Both the position numbers and the translations under genes were made by a program. Shown piece by piece: positions 53,959-63,234 of a stretch of 64,000 nt of DNA. The first letter of the stretch is position 1. Each line of letters begins with the position of its first letter. The stretch spans positions 1,116,001 through 1,180,000 of the forward strand of contig NZ_JAHSTY010000001.1 of NCBI RefSeq assembly GCF_019145355.1, written 5' to 3'. The notes beneath the pieces are model-generated. The model saw nothing but the letters and a program-made list of their open reading frames with translations, was not told the origin of the DNA and ran no database searches. The stretch is from Pseudomonas azadiae. Its GTDB lineage: Bacteria; Pseudomonadota; Gammaproteobacteria; Pseudomonadales; Pseudomonadaceae.

Positions 53959-56409
53959 ATGACCGCTCCCGTCCCCTGCTACCACTGCGCCCTACCCGTC
54001 CCGCCGGGCAGCCGCTTCACGGCGGTGATCCTCGGCGAACGCCGTGAACTCTGCTGCCCAGGCTGCCAGGCGGTGGCCGAAGCGATTGTGGCCGGCGGCC
54101 TGGAAAGCTACTACCAGCACCGCAGCGAAGCCTCGGCCAACCCTGAAGCGTTGCCGGTGCAACTGGTGGACGAGCTGGCGCTGTATGACCGCGCCGACGT
54201 GCAAAAACCCTTTGTGCGCCACGATGGCGAACTCGCCGAAGCCACCTTGCTGATGGAAGGCATCAGTTGCGCCGCCTGTGGCTGGCTGATCGAGAAACAC
54301 CTGCGCAGCCTGCCCGCGGTGGCCGAGGCGCGACTGAACCTGTCCAACCATCGTTTGCAGGTGCGCTGGGCTGACGGGCAACTGCCGTTGAGCCAAGTGC
54401 TGAGCGAACTGCGGCATATCGGTTACGCCGCCCACCCTTACCAGGCCGACCGCGCCGCCGAACAACTGGCCAGCGAAAATCGCCTGGCCCTGCGCCAATT
54501 GGGCGTGGCCGGCCTGCTGTGGTTCCAGGCAATGATGGCAACCATGGCGACCTGGCCGGAATTCAATGTCGACCTGAGCCCGGAGCTGCACGTAATCCTG
54601 CGTTGGGTGGCGATGTTTCTTACAACACCTATCGTGTTCTACAGCTGCGCACCGTTTTTCAAGGGGGCCCTGCGTGACCTGCGCACGCGCCACCTGACCA
54701 TGGATGTATCGGTTTCATTGGCCATCGGCGGTGCGTACCTGGCGGGCATCTGGACCGCGATCACCGGCACCGGTGAGTTGTACTTCGACGCAGTGGGCAT
54801 GTTTGCGCTGTTCCTGCTGGCCGGACGTTACCTCGAGCGCCGTGCCCGCGAGCGTACGGCTGCTGCGACCGCGCAGTTGGTCAACCTGCTGCCCGCTTCG
54901 TGCCTGCGGCTCAAGGCGGACGGCCAGAGCGAACGCATCCTGCTCCCCGAGCTGGCGCTGGGCGATCGCGTGCTGGTGCATCCCGGCGCCGTGCTGCCGG
55001 CGGATGGCCTGATCCTCGACGGCCAATCCAGTATCGATGAATCCCTGCTCACCGGTGAATACCTGCCGCAACCCCGACAAGCCGGGGATGCGGTCACGGC
55101 GGGCACCCTGAATGTCGAGGGGGCATTGATCGTCGAAGTACGCGCGTTGGGCCATGACACACGCCTGTCCGCCATCGTGCGCCTGCTGGAAAGAGCCCAG
55201 GCCGAGAAACCGCGCCTGGCCCGGATCGCCGACCGCGCCGCGCAGTGGTTCCTGCTGTGTTCGCTGATCGCCGCCGCCCTGATCGGGTTGTTATGGTGGC
55301 AACTGGATTCATCGCGAGCGTTCTGGATTGTGCTGGCCATGCTGGTGGCGACCTGCCCCTGCGCGCTGTCCCTGGCCACGCCCACCGCCCTCACCGCTGC
55401 CACCGGCACCTTGCACACACTCGGCCTGCTGCTGACACGCGGCCATGTGCTGGAAGGGTTGAACCAGATCGATACGGTGATTTTCGACAAGACCGGCACC
55501 CTGACCGAAGGACGCCTGGTATTGAGTGCCATCCGGCCACTGAGCACCTTGAGCACGGACCTGTGCCTGAGCCTCGCCGCCGCCCTGGAAAACCGCTCCG
55601 AACACCCGATCGCCCGTGCCTTCGGGCGCGCGACGCTGGCCGCCGACGAGGTCGTCAGTTCGCCCGGGCTTGGCCTTGAAGGCCGCGTGGGCGCGCGCCA
55701 GCTGCGCATCGGCCAACCGGGCTTTGTCTGTGAACTCAGCGGTTGCCAGGTTCCGGCCGCGCCGCAGGATGGCGGCCAATGGCTGCTGCTGGGTGACCGC
55801 GAAGGCGCGCTGGCCTGGTTCGTGCTCGACGACCGCCTGCGCAGTGATGCGCCTGCGCTGTTGGCGGCCTGCCAGGCACGTGGCTGGCGCACGCTGCTGT
55901 TGTCGGGGGACAGTTCGCCGATGGTCGCCAGCGTCGCGCTTGAGTTGGGTATCGACGAGGCCCACGGCGGCCTGCGCCCCGATGACAAGCTGCACGTGCT
56001 GCAACGGCTGCACAAGGAAGGCCGCAAGGTGCTGATGCTCGGCGATGGCGTCAATGATGTGCCGGTGCTCGCCGCCGCGGATATCAGCGTGGCCATGGGC
56101 ACCGCAACGGACCTGGCCAAGACCAGCGCCGATGCCGTGTTGCTCTCCAACCGCCTGGACGCCCTGGTACACGCCTTTACCCTGGCACGGCGCACCCGTC
56201 GGGTGATTGTTGAAAACCTGCTGTGGGCAGGCCTATACAATGGCCTGATGCTGCCGTTTGCCGCCCTGGGTTGGATCACGCCCATCTGGGCCGCGGTCGG
56301 CATGTCCCTCAGTTCGTTGACCGTGGTGCTCAATGCCCTGCGCCTGACTCGCCTGCCGAGCGCGCCGGTGGCACGAGCCCCCTCAGTAACCCGTCCGCTG
56401 CCGGCTTGA
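53959..56409 (+). CDS. ccoI: Copper-translocating P1B-type ATPase CcoI (FixI-like)
   Basis: The 816-residue ATPase has an N-terminal cysteine-rich segment (Cys7, Cys10, Cys32, Cys33, Cys36), a heavy-metal-associated domain (GISCAACGWL near 97), eight membrane segments with the CPC motif (VATCPCALSLATP), DKTGTLTEG with the phosphorylated Asp, the SEHPIA histidine-proline motif and GDGVNDVPVLA. It supplies copper for CcoN assembly from the cytoplasmic side. Its stop lies 22 bases before ccoS. Confidence 0.94.
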   Translation: MTAPVPCYHCALPVPPGSRFTAVILGERRELCCPGCQAVAEAIVAGGLESYYQHRSEASANPEALPVQLVDELALYDRADVQKPFVRHDGELAEATLLMEGISCAACGWLIEKHLRSLPAVAEARLNLSNHRLQVRWADGQLPLSQVLSELRHIGYAAHPYQADRAAEQLASENRLALRQLGVAGLLWFQAMMATMATWPEFNVDLSPELHVILRWVAMFLTTPIVFYSCAPFFKGALRDLRTRHLTMDVSVSLAIGGAYLAGIWTAITGTGELYFDAVGMFALFLLAGRYLERRARERTAAATAQLVNLLPASCLRLKADGQSERILLPELALGDRVLVHPGAVLPADGLILDGQSSIDESLLTGEYLPQPRQAGDAVTAGTLNVEGALIVEVRALGHDTRLSAIVRLLERAQAEKPRLARIADRAAQWFLLCSLIAAALIGLLWWQLDSSRAFWIVLAMLVATCPCALSLATPTALTAATGTLHTLGLLLTRGHVLEGLNQIDTVIFDKTGTLTEGRLVLSAIRPLSTLSTDLCLSLAAALENRSEHPIARAFGRATLAADEVVSSPGLGLEGRVGARQLRIGQPGFVCELSGCQVPAAPQDGGQWLLLGDREGALAWFVLDDRLRSDAPALLAACQARGWRTLLLSGDSSPMVASVALELGIDEAHGGLRPDDKLHVLQRLHKEGRKVLMLGDGVNDVPVLAAADISVAMGTATDLAKTSADAVLLSNRLDALVHAFTLARRTRRVIVENLLWAGLYNGLMLPFAALGWITPIWAAVGMSLSSLTVVLNALRLTRLPSAPVARAPSVTRPLPA

Positions 56410-56431
56410 GCCGCGCGGGCATGGAGTGCAG

Positions 56432-56650
56432 ATGCCAGCTTTATACGTGATGATTCCGGCGGCGCTGCTGTTAGTGGGCGTGGCCATCTACATCTTTTTC
56501 TGGGCGGTGGACAGCGGCCAGTACGACGACCTCGACGGCCCGGCCCACAGCGTCTTGTTCGACGATCAGGACCCGAACCACCTCGCCGCCATCGACGAAG
56601 CCAACGGCCCCGAGCAACCGCGCGCGCCCAAAGAGCCGCCCCATGCTTGA
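56432..56650 (+). CDS. ccoS: cbb3 oxidase assembly protein CcoS
   Basis: The 72-residue protein has one N-terminal membrane segment (MIPAALLLVGVAIYIFFWAV) and the CcoS-typical phrase DSGQYDDLDGPAHSVLFDD. It is needed for the maturation of cbb3 cofactors. GGAG six bases before the ATG at 56432 supports this start. It overlaps the next gene by eight bases. Confidence 0.9.
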   Translation: MPALYVMIPAALLLVGVAIYIFFWAVDSGQYDDLDGPAHSVLFDDQDPNHLAAIDEANGPEQPRAPKEPPHA

Positions 56651-57326
56651 ATTGGCGCCGCTGCTGGTCTCCGCGCTGATTCTCGGCCTGCTGGGCGGCG
56701 GCCATTGCCTGGGCATGTGCGGCGGGCTGATGGGCGCGCTGACCCTGGCGATTCCCAGGGAGCAGCGCGGCCGCAGGTTTCGACTGCTGCTGGCATACAA
56801 CCTGGGCAGGGTGCTCAGCTATGCCGTCGCCGGGGTATTAATCGGCCTCGCCGGCTGGGCCGTGGCGAACAGCCCGGCGGCGATGTTCATGCGTGTGCTT
56901 GCCGGGCTGCTGTTGATCAGCATGGGCCTGTACCTGGCCGGCTGGTGGAGCGGCCTCACCCGCATTGAAAGCCTCGGTCGCGGCCTGTGGCGCTTTATCC
57001 AGCCCGTCGCCAACCGCCTGCTGCCGGTGTCGAGCCTGCCGCGCGCGTTGCTGCTGGGCGCGCTGTGGGGTTGGTTGCCGTGCGGGTTGGTCTACAGCAC
57101 CCTGCTGTGGGCCGCCAGCCAGGGTAATGCGCTGGACAGCGGCTTGCTGATGCTGGCGTTCGGCCTGGGTACCTGGCCGGTGCTGTTGGCCACCGGGCTT
57201 GCGGCCGAGCGGGTCACCGCGCTGCTGCGCAAACGCAGCGTGCGTATGGCGGGTGGCGTGCTGGTGATCCTGTTTGGCCTATGGACATTGCCGGGGCCCC
57301 ACCAGCACTGGCTGATGGGGCACTGA
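56643..57326 (+). CDS. SafE/TauE-like permease linked to cbb3 assembly
   Basis: The 227-residue membrane protein has six hydrophobic segments. It has a short cysteine/histidine pattern in GGGHCLGMCGGLMGALTLA near residue 19, like the DsbD/SafE-type family often found after ccoS, and WLPCGLVYSTLLWAASQG near 140 with a lone Cys-Gly. The metal or thiol partner is not proved; a role in copper or redox handling for cbb3 is an inference from position. It overlaps ccoS by eight bases, indicating one operon. Confidence 0.78.
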   Translation: MLELAPLLVSALILGLLGGGHCLGMCGGLMGALTLAIPREQRGRRFRLLLAYNLGRVLSYAVAGVLIGLAGWAVANSPAAMFMRVLAGLLLISMGLYLAGWWSGLTRIESLGRGLWRFIQPVANRLLPVSSLPRALLLGALWGWLPCGLVYSTLLWAASQGNALDSGLLMLAFGLGTWPVLLATGLAAERVTALLRKRSVRMAGGVLVILFGLWTLPGPHQHWLMGH

Positions 57327-57355
57327 CTGGCGATGTGGCATAGCGCCGCTCCCTG

Positions 57356-57397
57356 TTGATGCAAATCAAGGTGGCCGCGTCCGCCAGCCCCTAGACT
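57356..57397 (+). promoter_or_regulatory. Perfect ANR box and -10 of hemN
   Basis: TTGATGCAAATCAA (57356-57369) matches the ANR consensus at every position. TAGACT at 57392-57397 provides a -10 (four of six); with a start near 57404 the box is at -41.5. This is a textbook class II ANR promoter, lying 60 bases before the hemN ATG. Confidence 0.9.
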
Positions 57398-57429
57398 CGG
57401 CCCACCAGCCAATCCGGGGGACCGCCCGC

Positions 57430-58812
57430 ATGCTCGACGCCATTCGTTGGGACGCCAATCTGATTCACCGCTACGACCTGGCGGGACCGCGCTACACGTC
57501 CTACCCCACCGCCGTACAATTCGACAGCCAGGTCGGCACATTCGACCTGCTCCACGCCCTGCGCGAGAGCCGCAAGGCCGCGCGTCCGTTGTCGCTGTAC
57601 GTGCATGTGCCGTTCTGCGCGAACATCTGCTACTACTGCGCCTGCAACAAAGTCATCACCAAGGACCGTGGCCGCGCCCAGGCCTACCTGCAACGCCTGA
57701 AGCAGGAAATTCAACTGGTGGCCTGCCACCTCGACCCGAAACAACCGGTGGAGCAACTGCATTTCGGCGGTGGCACTCCGACCTTTCTCAGCCACGATGA
57801 ACTGCGCCAGGTCATGACCTGCCTGCGCCAGCATTTCAACCTGCTGGACGATGACTCCGGCGATTACGGCATCGAGATCGACCCTCGCGAAGCCGACTGG
57901 GCCACCATGGGCCTGCTGCGTGAACTGGGTTTCAACCGCGTCAGCATCGGCCTGCAGGACCTCGACCCCGAGGTGCAACGCGCAGTCAACCGCCTGCAAA
58001 GCCTGGAAGAAACCCGCGCAGTGATCGAGGCAGCGCGCACCCTGCAATTTCGCTCGATCAATATCGACCTGATCTACGGTTTGCCCAAGCAAACGCCGAT
58101 CAACTTCGCGCGCACCGTGGAGGAAGTGATCAAGCTGCAACCCGACCGCCTGTCGGTGTTCAACTACGCCCACCTGCCGGAACGTTTCATGCCGCAGCGG
58201 CGCATCGACACCGCCGACCTGCCCTCCCCGGCGTCAAAACTGCTGATGCTGCAAACCACCATCGAGCAACTGACACAGGCCGGCTACCGCTACATCGGTA
58301 TGGACCACTTCGCCCTGCCCGACGATGAACTGGCCATCGCCCAGGAAGAAGGCACCCTGCAACGCAACTTCCAGGGCTACACCACCCACGGCCATTGCGA
58401 CTTGATCGGGCTCGGGGTGTCGGCGATCAGCCAGATCGGCGACCTGTACTGCCAGAACAGCAGCGATCTCAACGGCTACCAAAACACCTTGGCCGGCGCG
58501 CAACTGGCCACCAGCCGTGGACTGGTGTGCACCACGGATGATCGGTTGCGGCGGGAGGTGATCCAGCAGTTGATCTGTAATTTCAGCCTGGCGTTCGAGG
58601 GGATCGAACAGGCCTTCAATCTGGATTTTCGCAGCTACTTCGACGACATCTGGCCGCAGCTTGAGGCCATGGCCGCGGACGGCCTGATCGAACTCGACGC
58701 CCAGGGCATTCGTGTATTGCCTGCCGGGCGCCTGCTGGTGCGTTCGGTGTGCATGGTGTTCGATGCCTATCTGGAACACCAGAACAGGCAACGATTTTCA
58801 CGGGTGATCTGA
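57430..58812 (+). CDS. hemN: Oxygen-independent coproporphyrinogen III oxidase
   Basis: The 460-residue radical SAM enzyme has the CxxxCxxC cluster in PFCANICYYC (Cys63, Cys67, Cys70), the glycine-rich HFGGGTPTFLS near 115, and YGLPKQTP near 217. It converts coproporphyrinogen III to protoporphyrinogen IX without O2, so heme for the cbb3 oxidases can be made in low oxygen. A perfect ANR box precedes it. Confidence 0.95.
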   Translation: MLDAIRWDANLIHRYDLAGPRYTSYPTAVQFDSQVGTFDLLHALRESRKAARPLSLYVHVPFCANICYYCACNKVITKDRGRAQAYLQRLKQEIQLVACHLDPKQPVEQLHFGGGTPTFLSHDELRQVMTCLRQHFNLLDDDSGDYGIEIDPREADWATMGLLRELGFNRVSIGLQDLDPEVQRAVNRLQSLEETRAVIEAARTLQFRSINIDLIYGLPKQTPINFARTVEEVIKLQPDRLSVFNYAHLPERFMPQRRIDTADLPSPASKLLMLQTTIEQLTQAGYRYIGMDHFALPDDELAIAQEEGTLQRNFQGYTTHGHCDLIGLGVSAISQIGDLYCQNSSDLNGYQNTLAGAQLATSRGLVCTTDDRLRREVIQQLICNFSLAFEGIEQAFNLDFRSYFDDIWPQLEAMAADGLIELDAQGIRVLPAGRLLVRSVCMVFDAYLEHQNRQRFSRVI

Positions 58813-59280
58813 TTACATCGACAGTGAGGCGGCCTTCATCGAGTCCTCGGCACTCATGCCTTTCATCGACTTGGCCAGTGAAGTCTGGGCCGACATCAGG
58901 CCCGCCTGCAGGGAGCTGATCTCGCTCTGCAAGGCGCTGGTCCTGGCACGTGCCTCTTCGGGTGACAGGTTATTGGCCGCCGCAATCGCCGCCAGTTCAG
59001 CCTGTTTTTCGGCGATCTGCTGTTTCAACTGGCGGATCATTTTCAGCACCTGCTTGACGTTGTCATCCAGCCCGCTGTCATCAATATCCGCATTGGAACT
59101 CTTGGCCGCACCTGCGGACTTGAAGGCTTCAGCGGAAATAGTCACCGATACCCCTTCAACCACCTTGGGCGCCGCGCTCGTTTCCTCGGCGGGTGCCTCT
59201 TCCTTGACCTTGGCAATCGGGTTTGCGTTCGGCACAGTCGGAATACGGATGGAGGGGTTGTAGGCCGCTATAACAGACAT
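58813..59280 (-). CDS. Coiled-coil protein with FlxA-like pattern, 155 residues, unknown function
   Basis: The protein begins MSVIAAYNPSIRIPTVPNAN, followed by an acidic linker (APAEETSAAPKVVE) and a serine-rich stretch. A long heptad region (VLKMIRQLKQQIAEKQAELA, then ALQSEISSLQAGLMSAQTSL) resembles FlxA-like proteins. There is no signal peptide. GGAG precedes the ATG at 59280. It abuts hemN tail to tail with no gap, and is divergent from anr with 151 bases between. Its position equals P. aeruginosa PA1545, but no role is known. Confidence 0.72.
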   Translation of the reverse strand: MSVIAAYNPSIRIPTVPNANPIAKVKEEAPAEETSAAPKVVEGVSVTISAEAFKSAGAAKSSNADIDDSGLDDNVKQVLKMIRQLKQQIAEKQAELAAIAAANNLSPEEARARTSALQSEISSLQAGLMSAQTSLAKSMKGMSAEDSMKAASLSM

Positions 59281-59431
59281 GATCCAGCTCCGACTAATAG
59301 ATGTGCCTGCTGTATCGGCCCCGATACAAAAATCTTTATACCGAAGTGGTTTTTTTGTACACGCTGGCCTCACTGCCCCCCAGTAAGTTACCCTTACGTC
59401 TTATGTGTGTTTTCCCACAAGGATTTAAGAA

Positions 59432-60166
59432 ATGTCCGAGCCAGTCAAACTGCGCGCTCACAGCCAGGCCCATTGCAAGGATTGCAGCCTGGCTCCCCTC
59501 TGCTTGCCACTTTCGTTGAATTTGGAAGACATGGATGCGCTGGACGACATCGTTAAACGCGGTCGCCCGCTGAAAAAAGGCGAGTTTCTGTTTCGCCAGG
59601 GCGACAAGTTCGATTCCGTTTATGCAGTACGTTCGGGCGCACTGAAAACCTTCAGCCTGAGCGACGGCGGCGAAGAGCAGATCACCGGTTTCCACCTGCC
59701 CAGTGAACTGGTGGGGTTGTCGGGCATGGACACCGAGATGCACCCCGTGTCGGCCCAGGCCCTGGAGACGACGTCGGTGTGCGAAATCCCCTTCGAACGC
59801 CTGGATGAACTGGCCGTACAATTGCCGCAACTGCGCCGTCAATTGATGCGCGTGATGAGCCGCGAGATTCGTGACGACCAGCAAATGATGCTGCTGCTGT
59901 CGAAGAAAACCGCCGACGAGCGCATTGCCACCTTCTTGGTCAACCTGTCGGCTCGCTTCCGTGCCCGCGGCTTCTCGGCCAACCAGTTCCGCCTGAGCAT
60001 GTCGCGCAATGAAATCGGCAACTACTTGGGCCTGGCGGTGGAAACCGTGTCCCGTGTATTCACCCGTTTCCAGCAAAACGAGCTGATTGCCGCCGAAGGC
60101 AAGGAAGTGCATATCCTCGACCCGATCCAACTGTGCGCGCTGGCGGGTGGCTCGCTGGAGGGCTGA
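59432..60166 (+). CDS. anr: Oxygen-sensing transcriptional activator ANR (FNR family)
   Basis: The 244-residue protein has cysteines that bind the 4Fe-4S cluster: Cys15, Cys18 and Cys24 in [11 protein letters not shown], and Cys117. It has a cyclic-nucleotide-like beta-roll, a dimer helix and the DNA-recognition helix [10 protein letters not shown] near 208-217. In low oxygen it binds TTGAT-N4-ATCAA boxes, several of which lie in this window (cco, hemN). Nearby promoters of the same locus thus form its local regulon. Confidence 0.96.
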   Translation: MSEPVKLRAHSQAHCKDCSLAPLCLPLSLNLEDMDALDDIVKRGRPLKKGEFLFRQGDKFDSVYAVRSGALKTFSLSDGGEEQITGFHLPSELVGLSGMDTEMHPVSAQALETTSVCEIPFERLDELAVQLPQLRRQLMRVMSREIRDDQQMMLLLSKKTADERIATFLVNLSARFRARGFSANQFRLSMSRNEIGNYLGLAVETVSRVFTRFQQNELIAAEGKEVHILDPIQLCALAGGSLEG

Positions 60167-60245
60167 CGCAGACACGCGCGGCCGCGCCAATCGGCGAGGC
60201 CGCAGGTATACTTGGCGTCCGTTTCCAGCCCAGGACTCCTCGACG

Positions 60246-60794
60246 ATGACCTTTGATTCGTTCGACATCAAATCCCTGATCCGCCCCGTCATCGACTTCC
60301 CCAAGCCTGGGGTGATCTTTCGCGACATTACCCCCCTGTTCCAATCGCCCCGCGCCCTGCGCCTGGTGGCGGACAGCTTCGCCCATCGTTATGTCGAAGC
60401 CGATTTCACCCATATCGGCGCGATGGATGCGCGCGGCTTCCTGATCGGTTCAATCATTGCCTATCAACTGAACAAGCCGCTGGTCCTGTTCCGCAAGCAA
60501 GGCAAGCTGCCAGCGGACGTGCTGGCCGAGGGTTACCAGACCGAGTACGGCGAGGCCTTGCTGGAAGTGCACGCGGACAGCCTCTGCGAGGGCGACTCGG
60601 TGTTGATGTTCGATGACTTGATCGCCACGGGAGGTACGTTGATTGCGGCGGCTAACCTGGTAAGGCGCATGGGTGCGAAGATTTTCGAAGCGGCGGCGAT
60701 CATTGATTTGCCGGAGCTGGGTGGGTCGCAGCGGTTGCAAGATATGGGGATTCCCACGTTTTGCCTGACGCAGTTTGCGTTGACCGAACGTTAA
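60246..60794 (+). CDS. apt: Adenine phosphoribosyltransferase
   Basis: The 182-residue protein has the PRPP-binding motif [14 protein letters not shown] near residue 118 and the N-terminal hood region [16 protein letters not shown]. It salvages adenine to AMP using PRPP. The ATG at 60246 gives the family length; it follows anr by 79 bases with a weak gap that may hold a promoter. A REP element follows. Confidence 0.93.
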   Translation: MTFDSFDIKSLIRPVIDFPKPGVIFRDITPLFQSPRALRLVADSFAHRYVEADFTHIGAMDARGFLIGSIIAYQLNKPLVLFRKQGKLPADVLAEGYQTEYGEALLEVHADSLCEGDSVLMFDDLIATGGTLIAAANLVRRMGAKIFEAAAIIDLPELGGSQRLQDMGIPTFCLTQFALTER

Positions 60795-60855
60795 CGGCTA
60801 ACCGAAGCGACGTCATCGCGGGCAAGCCCGGCTCCCACAGGGAGTGCATTCCAAA

Positions 60856-60942
60856 TGTGGGAGCTGGCTTGCCTGCGATAGCATCACCATGGTGTGACTG
60901 ATACACCTCAGTGTCTGCATCGCAGGCAAGCCAGCTCCCACA
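60856..60942. repeat. REP palindrome pair plus a half REP before it
   Basis: Arms TGTGGGAGCTGGCTTGCCTG and complement lie between the convergent apt and recR genes. A separate half element (GCAAGCCCGGCTCCCACA, ending near 60840) precedes it. Confidence 0.88.
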
Positions 60943-60961
60943 TGTATTGTTGCGCAGGTCT

Positions 60962-61564
60962 CTAGAGCGCGATCGGCTTGCGACCGGCGAACGAATGCGC
61001 CAGCGTCCCGCCGTCGACCAACTCCAACTCGCCGCCCAACGGCACGCCATGGGCGATACGCGAGGTGATCAGGCCTTTGTTGATCAGCAACTGCGCAATG
61101 TAGTGCGCGGTCGCCTCACCTTCCACCGTCGGGTTGGTGGCCAGGATCACTTCAGTAAAGGTGCCCTGCGCTTCGATGCGCGCCACCAGTTGCGGGATAC
61201 CGATCGCTTCCGGGCCCAGGCCGTCCAGCGGCGACAGGTGGCCCTTGAGCACGAAGTAGCGGCCGCGATAGCCGGTCTGCTCCACCGCGTACACATCCAT
61301 CGGCCCTTCCACGACGCACAGCAGCGTGTCGTCGCGGCGCGGGTCGGCGCATTGCGGGCAGAGTTCTTCCTCGGTAAGGGTGCGGCACTGGCGACAGTGG
61401 CCTACCCCGCTCATGGCCTGGCTCAAAGCCTGGGCCAAACGGGTGCCGCCGCTGCGATCACGCTCGAGCAGCTGCAGCGCCATGCGCTGGGCGGTTTTCT
61501 GACCCACGCCCGGCAACGTGCGCAGGGCGTCGATCAGTTGGCGAATCAGGGGGCTAAAGCTCAT
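60962..61564 (-). CDS. recR: Recombination mediator protein RecR
   Basis: The 200-residue protein has the helix-hairpin-helix region [18 protein letters not shown] near residue 16, a zinc finger (Cys57, Cys60, Cys69, Cys72 in [16 protein letters not shown]) and a Toprim domain starting with [16 protein letters not shown]. It loads RecA with RecO and RecF at gaps. I chose the ATG at 61564; an upstream TTG adds six residues. In P. aeruginosa it follows ybaB directly, whereas here an oxidoreductase gene is placed between. Confidence 0.94.
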   Translation of the reverse strand: MSFSPLIRQLIDALRTLPGVGQKTAQRMALQLLERDRSGGTRLAQALSQAMSGVGHCRQCRTLTEEELCPQCADPRRDDTLLCVVEGPMDVYAVEQTGYRGRYFVLKGHLSPLDGLGPEAIGIPQLVARIEAQGTFTEVILATNPTVEGEATAHYIAQLLINKGLITSRIAHGVPLGGELELVDGGTLAHSFAGRKPIAL

Positions 61565-61630
61565 GGGCGAAGGGTCCGACAAAACAACGAGACGCGGTTT
61601 ATACCCGCGCCTCGGATTAGCGTCAAATGC

Positions 61631-62665
61631 TCAATCCTGTGCGACCCGCACCACCAACTTGCCGAAGTTGCGTCCTTCCAGCAAACCGATAAAGGCTTCG
61701 GGCGCCTGCTCCAGGCCATCGACCACATCCTCGCGGAACTTGATCTTGCCGTCGCGCACCCACGGCGCCATGGCACTGAGGAACTCAGGCTGGCGGTCAC
61801 CATAGTCATCGAACACGATAAAGCCCTGGATGCGCACGCGCTTGGTCAGCAAGGTCCGCTGCAGCGCCGGCAGGCGGTCAGGCCCCGTGGGCGCTTCATG
61901 GGCGTTGTAGCCGGCGATCAGCCCGCACAGCGGGATGCGCGCCTTGGGGTTGAGCAAGGGCACCACGGCGTCGAACACTTTGCCGCCGACGTTTTCGAAA
62001 TAGATGTCTATGCCCTCGGAGCACGCCTGGGCCAACTCATCGGCAAACTCGGCGCTCTTGTGGTCGATACAGGCATCAAAGCCCAATTCGTCCACCACGT
62101 AGCGGCACTTGTCGGCGCCACCCGCAATACCGATCACCCGCAGGCCTTTGAGCTTGGCCACTTGCCCCACCACCGAGCCCACTGCACCGGACGCGGCCGC
62201 GACCACCAGGGTTTCGCCGGTCTTGGGCTGGCCGATGTCCATCAAGCCCATATAGGCGGTCATGCCCGGCATGCCCAGCACACCCAACGCCATCGACGGA
62301 CTGGCCAAACCCTTGGGCACTGGCATCAAGTTGCGCCCATCTGAAATGCTGTGGCTCTGCCAGCCGGTCGAGCCGACCACCAGGTCGCCCACTTCAAATT
62401 TCGGATTACGCGACTGTTCAATACGGCTGACAGCGCCACCGGTCATCACATCGTCGATTTCCACCGGCGCGGCGTAGGACGGTGCGTCGCTCATGCGTCC
62501 GCGCATGTAGGGGTCGAGGGACAGGTAGAGCGTCTTGAGCAGGACCTGGCCGTCGGCCAATTCCGGCAGATTCACACGTTCCAGGCGGAAGTTTTCCGGC
62601 GTCGGTGCGCCTTGGGGGCGTGAGACCAGGACGATGCGCTGGTTCAGTGTCGGTTCTTGAGGCAT
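61631..62665 (-). CDS. MDR-family NADP-dependent oxidoreductase (CurA/YncB-like)
   Basis: The 344-residue protein resembles the 2-alkenal reductase/leukotriene B4 dehydrogenase group. It has RVNLPELADGQVLLKTLYLS near 30, YMRGRMSD near 55, and the nucleotide-binding VVAAASGAVGSVVGQVAKLK near 150. It should reduce the double bond of alkenals or enones with NADPH. AAGGAG precedes the ATG at 62665. It breaks the usual dnaX-ybaB-recR order, and a terminator in front of it supports its own promoter. Confidence 0.88.
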   Translation of the reverse strand: MPQEPTLNQRIVLVSRPQGAPTPENFRLERVNLPELADGQVLLKTLYLSLDPYMRGRMSDAPSYAAPVEIDDVMTGGAVSRIEQSRNPKFEVGDLVVGSTGWQSHSISDGRNLMPVPKGLASPSMALGVLGMPGMTAYMGLMDIGQPKTGETLVVAAASGAVGSVVGQVAKLKGLRVIGIAGGADKCRYVVDELGFDACIDHKSAEFADELAQACSEGIDIYFENVGGKVFDAVVPLLNPKARIPLCGLIAGYNAHEAPTGPDRLPALQRTLLTKRVRIQGFIVFDDYGDRQPEFLSAMAPWVRDGKIKFREDVVDGLEQAPEAFIGLLEGRNFGKLVVRVAQD

Positions 62666-62815
62666 GAAGGGCTCCTTTAACGAATGCATCGGTATAGGGT
62701 GCAGACCATCAGCGGGCGGTTGGGGTTCAGATCGATAGCGTGGGAACGGTCAACACCGAGTTGTCCGCATCGCAGGCAAACCAGCTCCCACAGTTGCTCC
62801 GTTACGCCCAAAAAA

Positions 62816-62842
62816 AATGCCAGGCATCAAGCCTGGCATTTG
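62816..62842. terminator. Terminator after ybaB
   Basis: AAATGCCAGGC/GCCTGGCATTT with a 5-base loop is flanked by A and T runs, so it serves the minus-strand dnaX-ybaB transcript. A half REP (62768-62793) lies beyond. Confidence 0.88.
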
Positions 62843-62862
62843 AGTCTAGGTGCGTCCAACGA

Positions 62863-63201
62863 TCAGAACGGCAGCTTCATGCCCGGTGGCAGTTGCATGC
62901 CGGCGGTCACGCCACCCATTTTTTCCTGGCTGCTGGCTTCGATCTTGCGCACCGCGTCGTTGACCGCGGCGGCGAACAAGTCTTCCAGCACTTCACGGTC
63001 GTCATCGCTGACGCCCTCAAGCAGGCTTGGATCGATGCTCACACGCTTGATGTCGTGACGACCGGTCATCACCACACTGACCATATCGCCACCGGCTTTA
63101 CCGGTGACTTCGGCGTTGGCCAGTTCTTCCTGCATCTTGGCCATCTTTTCCTGCATCTGCTGCGCCTGCTTCATCAGGCCGGCCATGCCACCTTTCATCA
63201 T
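62863..63201 (-). CDS. ybaB: YbaB/EbfC-family nucleoid-associated protein
   Basis: The 112-residue protein begins [20 protein letters not shown], with the family's long helix, and continues with [20 protein letters not shown] and a C-terminal helix (SQEKMGG). YbaB proteins form dimers that bind DNA and may shape recombination or nucleoid structure. GAGG lies nine bases before the ATG. It starts 33 bases after dnaX and is probably co-transcribed. Confidence 0.93.
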   Translation of the reverse strand: MMKGGMAGLMKQAQQMQEKMAKMQEELANAEVTGKAGGDMVSVVMTGRHDIKRVSIDPSLLEGVSDDDREVLEDLFAAAVNDAVRKIEASSQEKMGGVTAGMQLPPGMKLPF

Positions 63202-63234
63202 GGGAATCACCTCAAAAGTACGTGGATCAATTAG

